From assembly GCA_028280915.1 (NCBI GenBank), contig JANQKX010000145.1:1-5812 (forward strand): a DNA stretch of 5,812 nt, in the 5' to 3' direction. Both the position numbers and the translations under genes were made by a program. This document shows positions 1 to 5,325 of this stretch, one piece after another (position 1 is the stretch's first letter; each line of letters opens with the position of its first letter). The DNA comes from Kiloniellaceae bacterium (GTDB lineage: Bacteria; Pseudomonadota; Alphaproteobacteria; Kiloniellales; Kiloniellaceae). The notes under the pieces were generated by a model. It was not told the origin of the DNA. It saw only the letters and a list, made by a program, of their open reading frames with translations, and did no database searches.

Positions 1-1
1 C

Positions 2-730
2 TGGCTGCTCGCCCAGGGCCGGACCGTCGAAGCCGAGGCCGCGGTGGCCGCGGCGGAGCGCCTGGCCGCCGCCAAGCTGGGCCGGGATCTGCCCCCGCCC
101 GAACCGCAACCCATTCAACCCCTGGCGCGGGGCCGCTCGACCGATCTTATCAAACCGCCCTACCTGCGGCGCCTGTTGCTGATCGCGACCATTTGGTTTT
201 TTTACTATCTTGGCAACTATGCCTGGCTGACCCTGGCCCCCACCCTCTTCGTGAAGGAGGGTTATAGCCTGGCCCACAGCATCGCCTTCATGGTGCTGAC
301 CGGGGTCGGCTTCGTGGTCGGCGCCCTGGGCGCCGTTTGGCTCAGTGACCGCAAGGAGCGCAAGATGACCGTGGCGGCCATCTGCGCGGTCTGGGCCATC
401 GCCCTGGCGGCCATCGGCGCCGAGCCCTCCATGGCCGCCATCATGACCTGGGGCTTTATCGCCTCGACCACCATCGGGCTTTTGATCCCGATCCTCTATA
501 CCTACACGGCGGAGAACTTCCCAACCGGCGTGCGGGCCACGGGCATCTCGGCCACCGACGGCTTCGGCCACCTGGGCGGCGCGCTCGCCCCCCTCGTGGT
601 GCTGGCGGTCTATCGCCAATGGGATTTCGCCACTGCCTTCTACGTCATGGCCGCCACGGGCCTGATCGCCGGCGCGCTCTTGCTCTTAGGCCAACGTACC
701 ACGGGAAAGCCCCTGGATCGCATGGGTTGA
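2..730 (+). CDS. MFS transporter, C-terminal half (5'-truncated by window edge)
   Basis: This is the C-terminal half of a major facilitator superfamily permease, a proton-coupled inner-membrane transporter of small organic solutes. The frame is open from base 2 and yields 242 residues. A GTG at 44 is only an internal valine, because the upstream residues WLLAQGR match the cytoplasmic loop before TM7 in sugar-porter and SV2-like families. Helices lie at about 58-82, 92-114, 122-140, 144-168, 183-205 and 210-230, which fits TM7-12. The loop between TM8 and TM9 carries LSDRKERK (114-121), a form of the MFS DRxGRR motif. After TM10 comes ENFPTGVRATG (171-181), the typical E-x-x-PTxxRxTG signature of the sugar-porter/SV2-like branch. 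The substrate cannot be read from this half; an aromatic acid, a sugar or a niacin-like compound are all possible. The gene ends with TGA, 17 bp from the end of the convergent neighbour. Confidence 0.9.
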   Translation, partial: WLLAQGRTVEAEAAVAAAERLAAAKLGRDLPPPEPQPIQPLARGRSTDLIKPPYLRRLLLIATIWFFYYLGNYAWLTLAPTLFVKEGYSLAHSIAFMVLTGVGFVVGALGAVWLSDRKERKMTVAAICAVWAIALAAIGAEPSMAAIMTWGFIASTTIGLLIPILYTYTAENFPTGVRATGISATDGFGHLGGALAPLVVLAVYRQWDFATAFYVMAATGLIAGALLLLGQRTTGKPLDRMG

Positions 731-747
731 GCCTTTGACGCAGGCTG

Positions 748-1524
748 TCAAGATCTTAAGTCGTCATACTCACCCTTTGAGACCATCAGGGTCAAATCAT
801 CCGGCGCGACGTCGTCGAAACAGTTGTGGCACGGCTTTTCCGACCAAGCGACACCTTCGATAATTTCCGAGGCTGCATAAGCACGCCGAGAGGTCATTTT
901 CCAGTCGAAGCAATGGCGACCATTTTGGGTGATCAGGTCGCCATTCTCGTCGATGGCAATGCTTACTTTCAACCCTTTTCTTGCCTCGACCCAACTCAGA
1001 TCGGATAGCAGCACTTGGCCCGATACCCCCTTAGACAAACTGGCGAAGAACCCGGCAAGTTTCAGCAATCCAAACCTCGTGCCCCAGAGGAGCAAGGTGG
1101 GGTCATGAAATTCGGGAAAAAAGCCGATGGTTAGTTCCGGCTTGTCCACTCGACAAACGATCTCCTTTTCATCTTCTTCGACATTCATCCCCACATAGCC
1201 GGGGTCCTCTTCAATGTACTTTTCCAAGATGACACCGTTTTTGCTACGCTCCACCAATAAGTAGTCGCCCTGGAATATGCCTAAGATGAAGGCAAAAATC
1301 GCTCTGGCGGCGGAGGTCGTTTTTGCGTCGGTCAGCAGGTCCGCGTGAGTGTGCCAGTCGAATCCGAGCAGACCCACATAGCTGTCGTCCCCATCCAGAG
1401 GACCGATCTCCAAGGTACCAAAGTCCTGTGGGAGTGGAACGTGGATATCTGACGCCGCTTCAGAAAAAGCAATTTGCCGGGACCGCAGTAGCTCCTTAAG
1501 CTCACGTATGAATGACACTGTCAA
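748..1524 (-). CDS. Hypothetical 258-residue acidic protein, family not recognised
   Basis: I do not recognise this protein. It has no signal peptide and no convincing membrane helix; a hydrophobic stretch near 71-91 (ending in a GDYLLVE segment) and another near 142-163 look like buried core. It is rich in Asp and Glu. Cysteines are at 124, 205, 232 and 235. The last two form CHNC (232-235), and with H204/C205 they could bind a metal, which is speculation. The start is TTG at 1524, chosen because AAGGA lies 8 nt upstream; the next candidate, GTG at 1518, is 14 nt from it. Composition differs from the neighbours: by hand count bases 841-900 hold 31 G+C of 60, against 44 of 60 for bases 361-420 in the MFS gene. 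It lies alone, convergent with the MFS gene and divergent from the DUF1801 gene. Lower GC and isolation suggest lateral acquisition. It could belong to an uncharacterised immunity-like family, but nothing proves that. Confidence 0.75.
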   Translation of the reverse strand: MTVSFIRELKELLRSRQIAFSEAASDIHVPLPQDFGTLEIGPLDGDDSYVGLLGFDWHTHADLLTDAKTTSAARAIFAFILGIFQGDYLLVERSKNGVILEKYIEEDPGYVGMNVEEDEKEIVCRVDKPELTIGFFPEFHDPTLLLWGTRFGLLKLAGFFASLSKGVSGQVLLSDLSWVEARKGLKVSIAIDENGDLITQNGRHCFDWKMTSRRAYAASEIIEGVAWSEKPCHNCFDDVAPDDLTLMVSKGEYDDLRS

Positions 1525-1532
1525 TTTTTGAT

Positions 1533-1537
1533 TCCTT
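1533..1537 (-). promoter_or_regulatory. Ribosome binding site deciding the TTG start
   Basis: On the minus strand AAGGA ends 8 nt before the TTG at 1522-1524. This is normal Shine-Dalgarno spacing and supports the TTG over the GTG two codons further in. Confidence 0.55.
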
Positions 1538-1552
1538 GCTTGGCGTAGAGGG

Positions 1553-1583
1553 ATGATAGCCTAAGTCCCTTGACAAGAGTCAA
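1553..1583 (-). promoter_or_regulatory. Candidate sigma-70-type promoter of the 258-residue protein gene
   Basis: The minus strand reads TTGACT (1578-1583) and TATCAT (1553-1558). Each matches five of six consensus positions, but the spacer is 19 nt rather than the usual 16-18. The -10 hexamer lies 28 bp before the TTG start. This is the only good hexamer pair found in the 102-bp divergent spacer; it remains a guess from sequence alone. Confidence 0.3.
1570..1583. repeat. Inverted repeat TTGAC-N4-GTCAA in the divergent spacer
   Basis: A perfect 5-bp inverted repeat with a 4-bp centre (TTGAC AAGA GTCAA) sits between the two divergent genes. It places a TTGAC -35-like core on both strands, so it may serve as two back-to-back -35 elements or as a small operator. 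No good -10 hexamer follows on the plus strand at 16-18 bp. Confidence 0.35.
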
Positions 1584-1626
1584 CCTGTCATTGAAGCGCC
1601 AAAGGTGAGAATAGTCGTGGCCACCC

Positions 1627-2046
1627 ATGACCACCGTCAAAACCCGGGAAACAGACCAGGACGTGTCCGAGTTTTTGGACCAGGTGACGCCGACTCAAAG
1701 GCAGGCCGATTGTGTGGCGCTGCGGAGAATCATGGAACGGGTCACCGGGGCGCCGGCCAGGATGTGGGGCGACAGCATCGTGGGATTTGGCCGCTATCGC
1801 AACGTCTATGCCAGCGGCCATGGCGGGGAGTTTTTCCTGACCAGCTTTGCACCCCGCAAGCAGGCGCTGACCCTTTACATCATGCCGGGCTTTGCCGACC
1901 ACGGCGACCTCGTGGCCCGACTGGGCAAGCCCAAGACCGGCCGCTCGTGCCTTTATGTAAAGACCCTGGTGGACCTGGATCTGGAGGTCTTGGAGATCCT
2001 GATCCGCCATTCGGTGGATTTCATGCGCGCCAAGTATCCCGATTGA
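1627..2046 (+). CDS. DUF1801 (YdhG-like) domain protein
   Basis: This is a 139-residue soluble protein that is a single DUF1801 domain, the YdhG-like fold. The molecular role of the family is not settled; some members have been discussed as iron-binding or frataxin-like, and I infer nothing specific here. Family features are visible in order: an N-terminal helix segment (DVSEFLDQVTP, 12-22), the central MWGDSIVGFGRY (46-57), the strand LTLYIMPGF (81-89), and the closing block LGKPKTGRSCLYVKTL (99-114) followed by a C-terminal helix ending YPD. The length suits a complete domain. The ATG at 1627 is fixed because an in-frame TAG lies at 1612-1614 with no other start codon between. A purine-rich AAGGTGAG at 1602-1609 is 17 nt away, too far for a normal ribosome site, so translation initiation may be weak or leaderless-like. 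The gene has no codirectional neighbour and ends with TGA. Confidence 0.88.
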   Translation: MTTVKTRETDQDVSEFLDQVTPTQRQADCVALRRIMERVTGAPARMWGDSIVGFGRYRNVYASGHGGEFFLTSFAPRKQALTLYIMPGFADHGDLVARLGKPKTGRSCLYVKTLVDLDLEVLEILIRHSVDFMRAKYPD

Positions 2047-2068
2047 GGGGGCGATTGCCATGCATGCC

Positions 2069-2106
2069 AAAAAAAGTAAGAAAAACTGCGGGAAGCCCTG
2101 GGGCAG
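2069..2106 (-). terminator. Probable Rho-independent terminator of the exported-protein gene
   Basis: Read on the minus strand, CTGC (2103-2106) can pair with GCAG (2086-2089). An inner GGG/CCC pair with a short loop and a 4-nt bulge extends the stem. A T-rich tract follows directly at 2085-2069 (five Ts, CTTAC, then seven Ts). The structure lies 39 bp past the stop codon of the minus-strand gene. The imperfect stem is the weak point; the T tract is the strong one. It does not serve the plus-strand DUF1801 gene. Confidence 0.5.
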
Positions 2107-2144
2107 AGTCTCCTAAGAGCCCATAGCCTGGGCGGGCGGAACGC

Positions 2145-2753
2145 CTAAGCCTCTTTCTGCGCCGGGTCCTGCATCAGGCCGCTGACCTTGGGCATTACGG
2201 TGCCGCTGTAGACACCCTCGACAAGGCCGTCCCCCATCAGATCGTCCCGGGGCTGGCCGTTGGCCCAATCGATCTGGCAGTCCAGCTGGGCAAAGCGGCC
2301 GGTGCCTTCCAGGCAGGTCTGGGTGCCGTGCAGCCGCAGGTCCCCGTTGTCATCGAAGGAGCGCTCGCCATGGGATTCCATCAGCAGACTGGAGCCGTCG
2401 CGGAATTCCCACAGCACCAAACTGCGGCTCTGGGCCTGGGACTGGGGATCCTGGATATCGCCCACGGAGGTACCGCGAATGGTGTGGCGGTACACCTCTC
2501 CGTCGCTGGCTTGCGAGATCCCCTTGATCTCATAGGCACAGAAAGAGGTGCCGTCCCTGTCGCGGCAGCTGCGCTCGGCCGGCAGGTTCACGTAGCGGCC
2601 TTCAAGGGTAAGCGGTGGCACACCCTTGTTTTGAAAGGGCTGCGCCGGGCCGGGTTCGGCCCGCACCGCCTGCCCCATGGTCAAGATCACGCCGAGCGCC
2701 ACCACACCGGCGATGGTGTTGGTCCAAATATGCTTGCCTGAGACTCTCCTCAT
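2145..2753 (-). CDS. Exported hypothetical protein with four cysteines
   Basis: This 202-residue protein is probably secreted to the periplasm. Residues 1-11 are basic, 12-29 are hydrophobic (TNTIAGVVALGVILTMGQ region), and AVRA|EP at 29-34 is a good signal peptidase I site, so the mature protein is about 170 residues. No lipobox cysteine is present. The mature part looks beta-rich, with short strands separated by polar DG and GD turns (DGTS, DGEV, RDGSS, DNGDL). Cysteines at 63, 72, 147 and 159 could form two disulfides, naturally C63-C72 and C147-C159. Small calycin- or lipocalin-like beta-barrels look similar, but I cannot assign a family. The ATG at 2753 is the only start before the hydrophobic core; GGGGTAGG lies 5 nt upstream. 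The gene follows livH in the same direction after 130 bp without a recognisable terminator, so read-through is possible, but that gap also suggests its own promoter. I could not identify one confidently. Confidence 0.8.
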   Translation of the reverse strand: MRRVSGKHIWTNTIAGVVALGVILTMGQAVRAEPGPAQPFQNKGVPPLTLEGRYVNLPAERSCRDRDGTSFCAYEIKGISQASDGEVYRHTIRGTSVGDIQDPQSQAQSRSLVLWEFRDGSSLLMESHGERSFDDNGDLRLHGTQTCLEGTGRFAQLDCQIDWANGQPRDDLMGDGLVEGVYSGTVMPKVSGLMQDPAQKEA

Positions 2754-2883
2754 ACCGACCTACCCCTGCGCTGTGGCTCACTATGGATATCACCAGAGCT
2801 AAGGCCACAAGCTTGCCGCCACATGGGCTGAAAATGACATTTGGGAGAGCTTACCGGGTCAGATGGCCCCGAACTTTGATGGC
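2754..2883. other. Spacer between livH and the exported-protein gene
   Basis: This 130-bp gap between two minus-strand genes holds no recognisable terminator for livH: the best stem is a 4-bp CGGG/CCCG pair without a T tract. It contains an 8-bp palindrome CAAGCTTG but no convincing promoter. Whether the exported protein is cotranscribed with livH is therefore open. I see no remnant of livM in it. Confidence 0.4.
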
Positions 2884-3807
2884 CTAACCTGCCGCCTTGC
2901 CGAAGAGGCCAGACGGCCGGGCGATGAGGACGGCGGCCATGAGGATGTAGATGGCCATGGAGGCAAGCGCCGAGCCCACGGCCGTGGCGGCGGCCGGCTC
3001 CATGACGGCCTTGAAGGCCACGGGCAGCAAAAACCGCCCCAAGGTGTCGGTCAGCCCCACCAAAAGAGCGCCCACCAGGGCCCCCTTGATGGAGCCGATT
3101 CCGCCGATGACGATCACCACGAAAGCCAGGATCAGGACCGGCTCGCCCATGCCCACCTCCACCGACTGAAGGGAGCCGACCAGAGCCCCGGCCAGGCCGG
3201 CAAGCGCGGCGCCCAGGGCAAAGACCAGGGTATAGAGTTTGGAAATATCCACCCCCAGGGCGGCGATCATCTCCCGGTCCCCCTCCCCGGCCCGCACCTG
3301 GATGCCCAGCCGGGTCTTGGCAATCAGCAAAAACAAGCCCGCGGCGATCGCCAAGCCGACAACGATGATGGCCAAACGGTACTTGGAATAACTGATGTCA
3401 AAGGGCAGTTTCACCACGCCCGAGAGAAATTCCGGGACACCTAAATAAAGCGGAAAATCGCCAAATACCCATCTGGCGCTTTCGGAAAAAATGAGGATCA
3501 GGGCGAAAGTGGCCAACACTTGGTCCAGGTGGTCCCGGCGATAGAGGCGACGAATCACCAGCAGCTCCACCAGCGTACCGGCCAAGGCCGCGGCCATGAG
3601 GCTGGCCCCCAGTCCGAGCCAGAAGGAACCGCTCCAGCCCGCCACCACCGCCGCCGCGAAGGCGCCGATCATGTAAAGGGAGCCATGGGCCAGGTTGATC
3701 AGCCCCATGACACCGAAAATAAGCGTCAGCCCGGCGGACATCAAAAACAGCATGACGCCGAACTGCAGGCCGTTCAGCAACTGTTCGATGATCAGGCTGG
3801 CGCTCAT
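2884..3807 (-). CDS. livH: Branched-chain-amino-acid-type ABC transporter permease, LivH family
   Basis: This is an inner-membrane permease of the HAAT family of ABC importers. With LivM it forms the channel through which substrate from a periplasmic binding protein enters. The 307 residues match the usual LivH length of about 290-310 and the protein is hydrophobic throughout, with about eight helices. Family blocks are clear: GLTLIFGVMGLINLAHGS (26-43); the cytoplasmic coupling region LGIQVRAGEGDREMIAALGV (167-186), which contacts the ATPase; GGIGSIKGALVGALLVGL (235-252); and the C-terminal RPSGLFG (297-303). All appear intact. The ATG at 3807 has a weak Shine-Dalgarno GGGGTG at 3819-3824, 11 nt upstream. 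The gene lies 90 bp downstream of the binding-protein gene and is probably cotranscribed with it. LivM, LivG and LivF do not follow, which is unusual. The true substrate may be an amino acid, amide, urea or aromatic compound; the permease does not tell. Confidence 0.93.
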   Translation of the reverse strand: MSASLIIEQLLNGLQFGVMLFLMSAGLTLIFGVMGLINLAHGSLYMIGAFAAAVVAGWSGSFWLGLGASLMAAALAGTLVELLVIRRLYRRDHLDQVLATFALILIFSESARWVFGDFPLYLGVPEFLSGVVKLPFDISYSKYRLAIIVVGLAIAAGLFLLIAKTRLGIQVRAGEGDREMIAALGVDISKLYTLVFALGAALAGLAGALVGSLQSVEVGMGEPVLILAFVVIVIGGIGSIKGALVGALLVGLTDTLGRFLLPVAFKAVMEPAAATAVGSALASMAIYILMAAVLIARPSGLFGKAAG

Positions 3808-3820
3808 GACAAAAGAAACA

Positions 3821-3839
3821 CCCCAAAAAATCTCTGGGG
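3821..3839 (-). promoter_or_regulatory. Small inverted repeat overlapping the livH ribosome site
   Basis: On the minus strand CCCCA (3835-3839) can pair with TGGGG (3821-3825) across a 9-nt AT-rich loop. The GGGG half is the core of the only Shine-Dalgarno candidate for livH, so the hairpin would hide it. The 5-bp stem is short and the effect is an inference. Confidence 0.25.
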
Positions 3840-3884
3840 CGACCGAGACTGCCCGCCCGATCGCCCCGCTATCTAACTCAGGGC

Positions 3885-3898
3885 ACCGCCTCGGCGGT
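3885..3898 (-). repeat. Intercistronic hairpin directly after the binding-protein stop codon
   Basis: ACCGCC-GA-GGCGGT on the minus strand is a perfect 6+6 inverted repeat, folding realistically as a 5-bp GC-rich stem with a CGAG loop. It begins at the last base of the TAA stop and has no T tract after it. Such hairpins often protect the message of an abundant binding protein from 3' decay while allowing read-through to the permease. That role is inferred. Confidence 0.45.
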
Positions 3899-5055
3899 TA
3901 CATGCTGCAATCGTCCACATAGGCATTGGAATGCTTTTCCAAGCCGACCGAGACGATCTTGTTGGTCAGCACGTCGCCCTCCTGGATCACCTCGCGGACG
4001 TAGATGTCCTGAATGGGGTGATGGTTTTTGTCGAAGGCGAAGTCCCCCCGGGTGGAGGCGAAATCGGCCGCTTCCAGGGCGGCGCGGAAGGCCTCCGGAT
4101 CACTCACCTCGGCCACGTCCAACGCGGAGATGAGCAGCTTGCCCGTGTCATAGCCTTGGGAAGCGTAAAGAGACGGCAAGCGGCCGTATTCCGCCTGGAA
4201 ATCGGCGACGAAAGTTTTGTTGGCCTCGTTGTCGATGTCCTTGGACCACTGAGAGGTGTTTTTCACCCCCAAGGCGGCCTCGCCCACGGCCTGCAGAATG
4301 CCTTGATCGAAGGAAAAGGCCGGCCCGACCACGGGCAGGTCGATATCCGACTGGGCCCACTGCTTCAAAAAGGCAATGCCCATGCCGCCGGGCAGGAAGA
4401 AGAACACGCTGTCCGCGTCAGAGGCACGGATCTGGGCGATTTCAGCGGCGTAGTCCTTTTGCCCCAGCTTGGTATAAACCTCCCCGGCCAGGTCCCCTTC
4501 GAAGAAGCGCTTGTAGCCGGTGAGCGCGTCCTGGCCCGCCGGATAGTTGGGCGCCAGGATGAAGGACTTTTTCAAGCCGGCGGCATTGGCATAGGCGCCG
4601 GCCGCTTCGTGCAGGTTATCGTTCTGCCAGGCCACATTGAAATAGTTGGGGTGGCAGCCCTTGCCCGCCAGAGCCGAGGGGCCGGCATTGGGCGAGAGGT
4701 AAAATTTGCCCTGATTGACCGCCGAGGGCACCACCGCCATGGCCAGGTTGGACCAGATGATGCCGGTGAGGATGTCCACCTTGTCGGACTGGATCATCTC
4801 GTCGGCCAATTGCACGGCCACCTCGGGTTTGCGCTGATCGTCCTCGACCACCACCTCGATGTTGTCATGACCCTTGATCGCGAGCAAAAAACCATCCCGT
4901 ACGTCGATGCCCAAGCCGGACCCGCCGCCCGAAAGGGTGGTGATCATGCCCACCTTGGCCTTGCCGGCCGCCGCCGCCGGACTGGCCAAAGTCAGGCCCG
5001 CCGCAGCCACGATCGCGATAGCCAAGGCCACCCTAAATCCGCAATTTTTCAACAT
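3898..5055 (-). CDS. Periplasmic substrate-binding protein of a LivK-type ABC transporter
   Basis: This is the high-affinity periplasmic receptor of a HAAT-family ABC importer (type I periplasmic binding fold, Peripla_BP_6/LivK-like). It has 385 residues, near the family norm. The ATG at 5055 is chosen because a strong AGGGAGGA lies 5 nt upstream and a signal peptide begins there: basic start, hydrophobic 9-25, cleavage near SPAAAA|GK (25-32). An in-frame GTG at 5115 would add 20 polar residues before the signal and is rejected. Family features include the first strand and ligand loop KVGMITTLSGGGSGLG (34-49), IIWSNLAMAVVP (99-110), SPNAG (121-125), the hinge-side APNYPAGQDALTGYKRF (168-184), FFFLPGGMG (218-226) and YASQGYDT (297-304). 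The mature protein has only two cysteines, C134 and C383 near the C-terminus, a likely disulfide. Substrate is not determinable; amino acids and aromatic acids are both plausible for this branch. It is the promoter-proximal gene, followed by livH. Confidence 0.93.
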   Translation of the reverse strand: MLKNCGFRVALAIAIVAAAGLTLASPAAAAGKAKVGMITTLSGGGSGLGIDVRDGFLLAIKGHDNIEVVVEDDQRKPEVAVQLADEMIQSDKVDILTGIIWSNLAMAVVPSAVNQGKFYLSPNAGPSALAGKGCHPNYFNVAWQNDNLHEAAGAYANAAGLKKSFILAPNYPAGQDALTGYKRFFEGDLAGEVYTKLGQKDYAAEIAQIRASDADSVFFFLPGGMGIAFLKQWAQSDIDLPVVGPAFSFDQGILQAVGEAALGVKNTSQWSKDIDNEANKTFVADFQAEYGRLPSLYASQGYDTGKLLISALDVAEVSDPEAFRAALEAADFASTRGDFAFDKNHHPIQDIYVREVIQEGDVLTNKIVSVGLEKHSNAYVDDCSM

Positions 5056-5060
5056 AAACG

Positions 5061-5068
5061 TCCTCCCT
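5061..5068 (-). promoter_or_regulatory. Strong Shine-Dalgarno of the binding-protein gene
   Basis: AGGGAGGA on the minus strand lies 5 nt before the ATG at 5053-5055. It matches the anti-Shine-Dalgarno core and settles the start. It contrasts with the weak site of the downstream livH, in keeping with an excess of binding protein over permease. Confidence 0.75.
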
Positions 5069-5135
5069 GATTGACTGACCGGGAGCTTAACGCCTGTATG
5101 GGAATCCTCAACCACTCTTTACGGCACGACCGCAA

Positions 5136-5151
5136 AAGGCCTGGCGGCCTT
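5136..5151 (-). repeat. Hairpin in the probable leader of the binding-protein mRNA
   Basis: AAGGCC-GCCA-GGCCTT on the minus strand is a perfect 6-bp stem with a 4-nt loop, followed by two more Ts. It ends 80 bp before the ATG. If transcription starts upstream, in the AT-rich part, it would lie in the 5' leader as a weak attenuator or stabiliser; it is not a full terminator because the T tract is only four long including the stem. Confidence 0.35.
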
Positions 5152-5168
5152 GCCGGTGCCCCTTGCCG

Positions 5169-5179
5169 TCATGACATGA
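5169..5179. repeat. Short palindrome TCATG-A-CATGA
   Basis: A perfect 5-bp inverted repeat with a single central base lies in the divergent spacer. It has the size of a dimeric regulator half-site pair but could be chance. No regulator family is recognised. Confidence 0.25.
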
Positions 5180-5215
5180 TGCGTCCTTAAAGTGCAAAAT
5201 ATTTATCTTTCTTCC

Positions 5216-5227
5216 GCATTGGAATGC
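5216..5227. repeat. Short inverted repeat GCATT-GG-AATGC
   Basis: A perfect 5-bp inverted repeat with a 2-bp centre sits in the AT-rich part of the divergent spacer, about 100 bp before the PAS gene start and 160 bp before the binding-protein start. It is a possible operator; the length is near what chance gives. Confidence 0.25.
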
Positions 5228-5325
5228 ATTTTACAAAAATTTAACCGATAGCTGGAACAGTGAAAAATGGAACGAATGGTTTATTCTCATCAAAGGTGTC
5301 CCCGACAATAGAATGCGATTTATCG

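Larger units (their letters stand above)
5056..5325. promoter_or_regulatory. Divergent regulatory region between binding-protein and PAS genes
   Basis: This 270-bp gene-free spacer holds the control regions of two divergent genes. Its binding-protein side is GC-rich with a hairpin (5136-5151) and a 7-bp direct repeat CCTTGCC (5149-5155 and 5161-5167). Its central and PAS-side part, about 5185-5325, is AT-rich and contains short palindromes (5169-5179 and 5216-5227). I found no hexamer pair good enough to call as a promoter on either strand. No small coding frame in it looks real. Confidence 0.6.

Noticed and set aside
44..46. GTG at 44 as start of the MFS gene
   Set aside because: The frame is open to the window edge and the residues before it match the loop before TM7; starting there would leave half a transporter.
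1588..2126. Frames of 160 (minus) and 173 (plus) residues overlapping the DUF1801 gene
   Set aside because: The DUF1801 frame has recognisable family motifs; the other two have Gly/Arg/Pro/His-rich composition and no domain.
2119..2133. GCCCA-N5-TGGGC hairpin as a terminator for the convergent genes
   Set aside because: A 5-bp stem without a T tract on either strand; the structure at 2069-2106 is better supported.
2863..3444. A 193-residue plus-strand frame opposite livH
   Set aside because: Low-complexity Gly/His/Gln-rich translation, antisense to an intact permease gene.
3931..5070. A 379-residue open frame on the plus strand opposite the binding-protein gene
   Set aside because: It is antisense to a clear family member in GC-rich DNA, and its translation is full of His, Gly, Arg and Gln with no domain. 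Long antisense frames are expected at this GC content.
5053..5115. Longer binding-protein start at the GTG at 5115
   Set aside because: It would put 20 polar residues before the signal peptide and ignore the strong Shine-Dalgarno before the ATG at 5055.
5245..5325. N-terminal extension of the PAS protein from the GTG at 5260 or 5296
   Set aside because: The stretch is AT-rich, unlike the coding part, and neither GTG has a ribosome site; not fully excluded.
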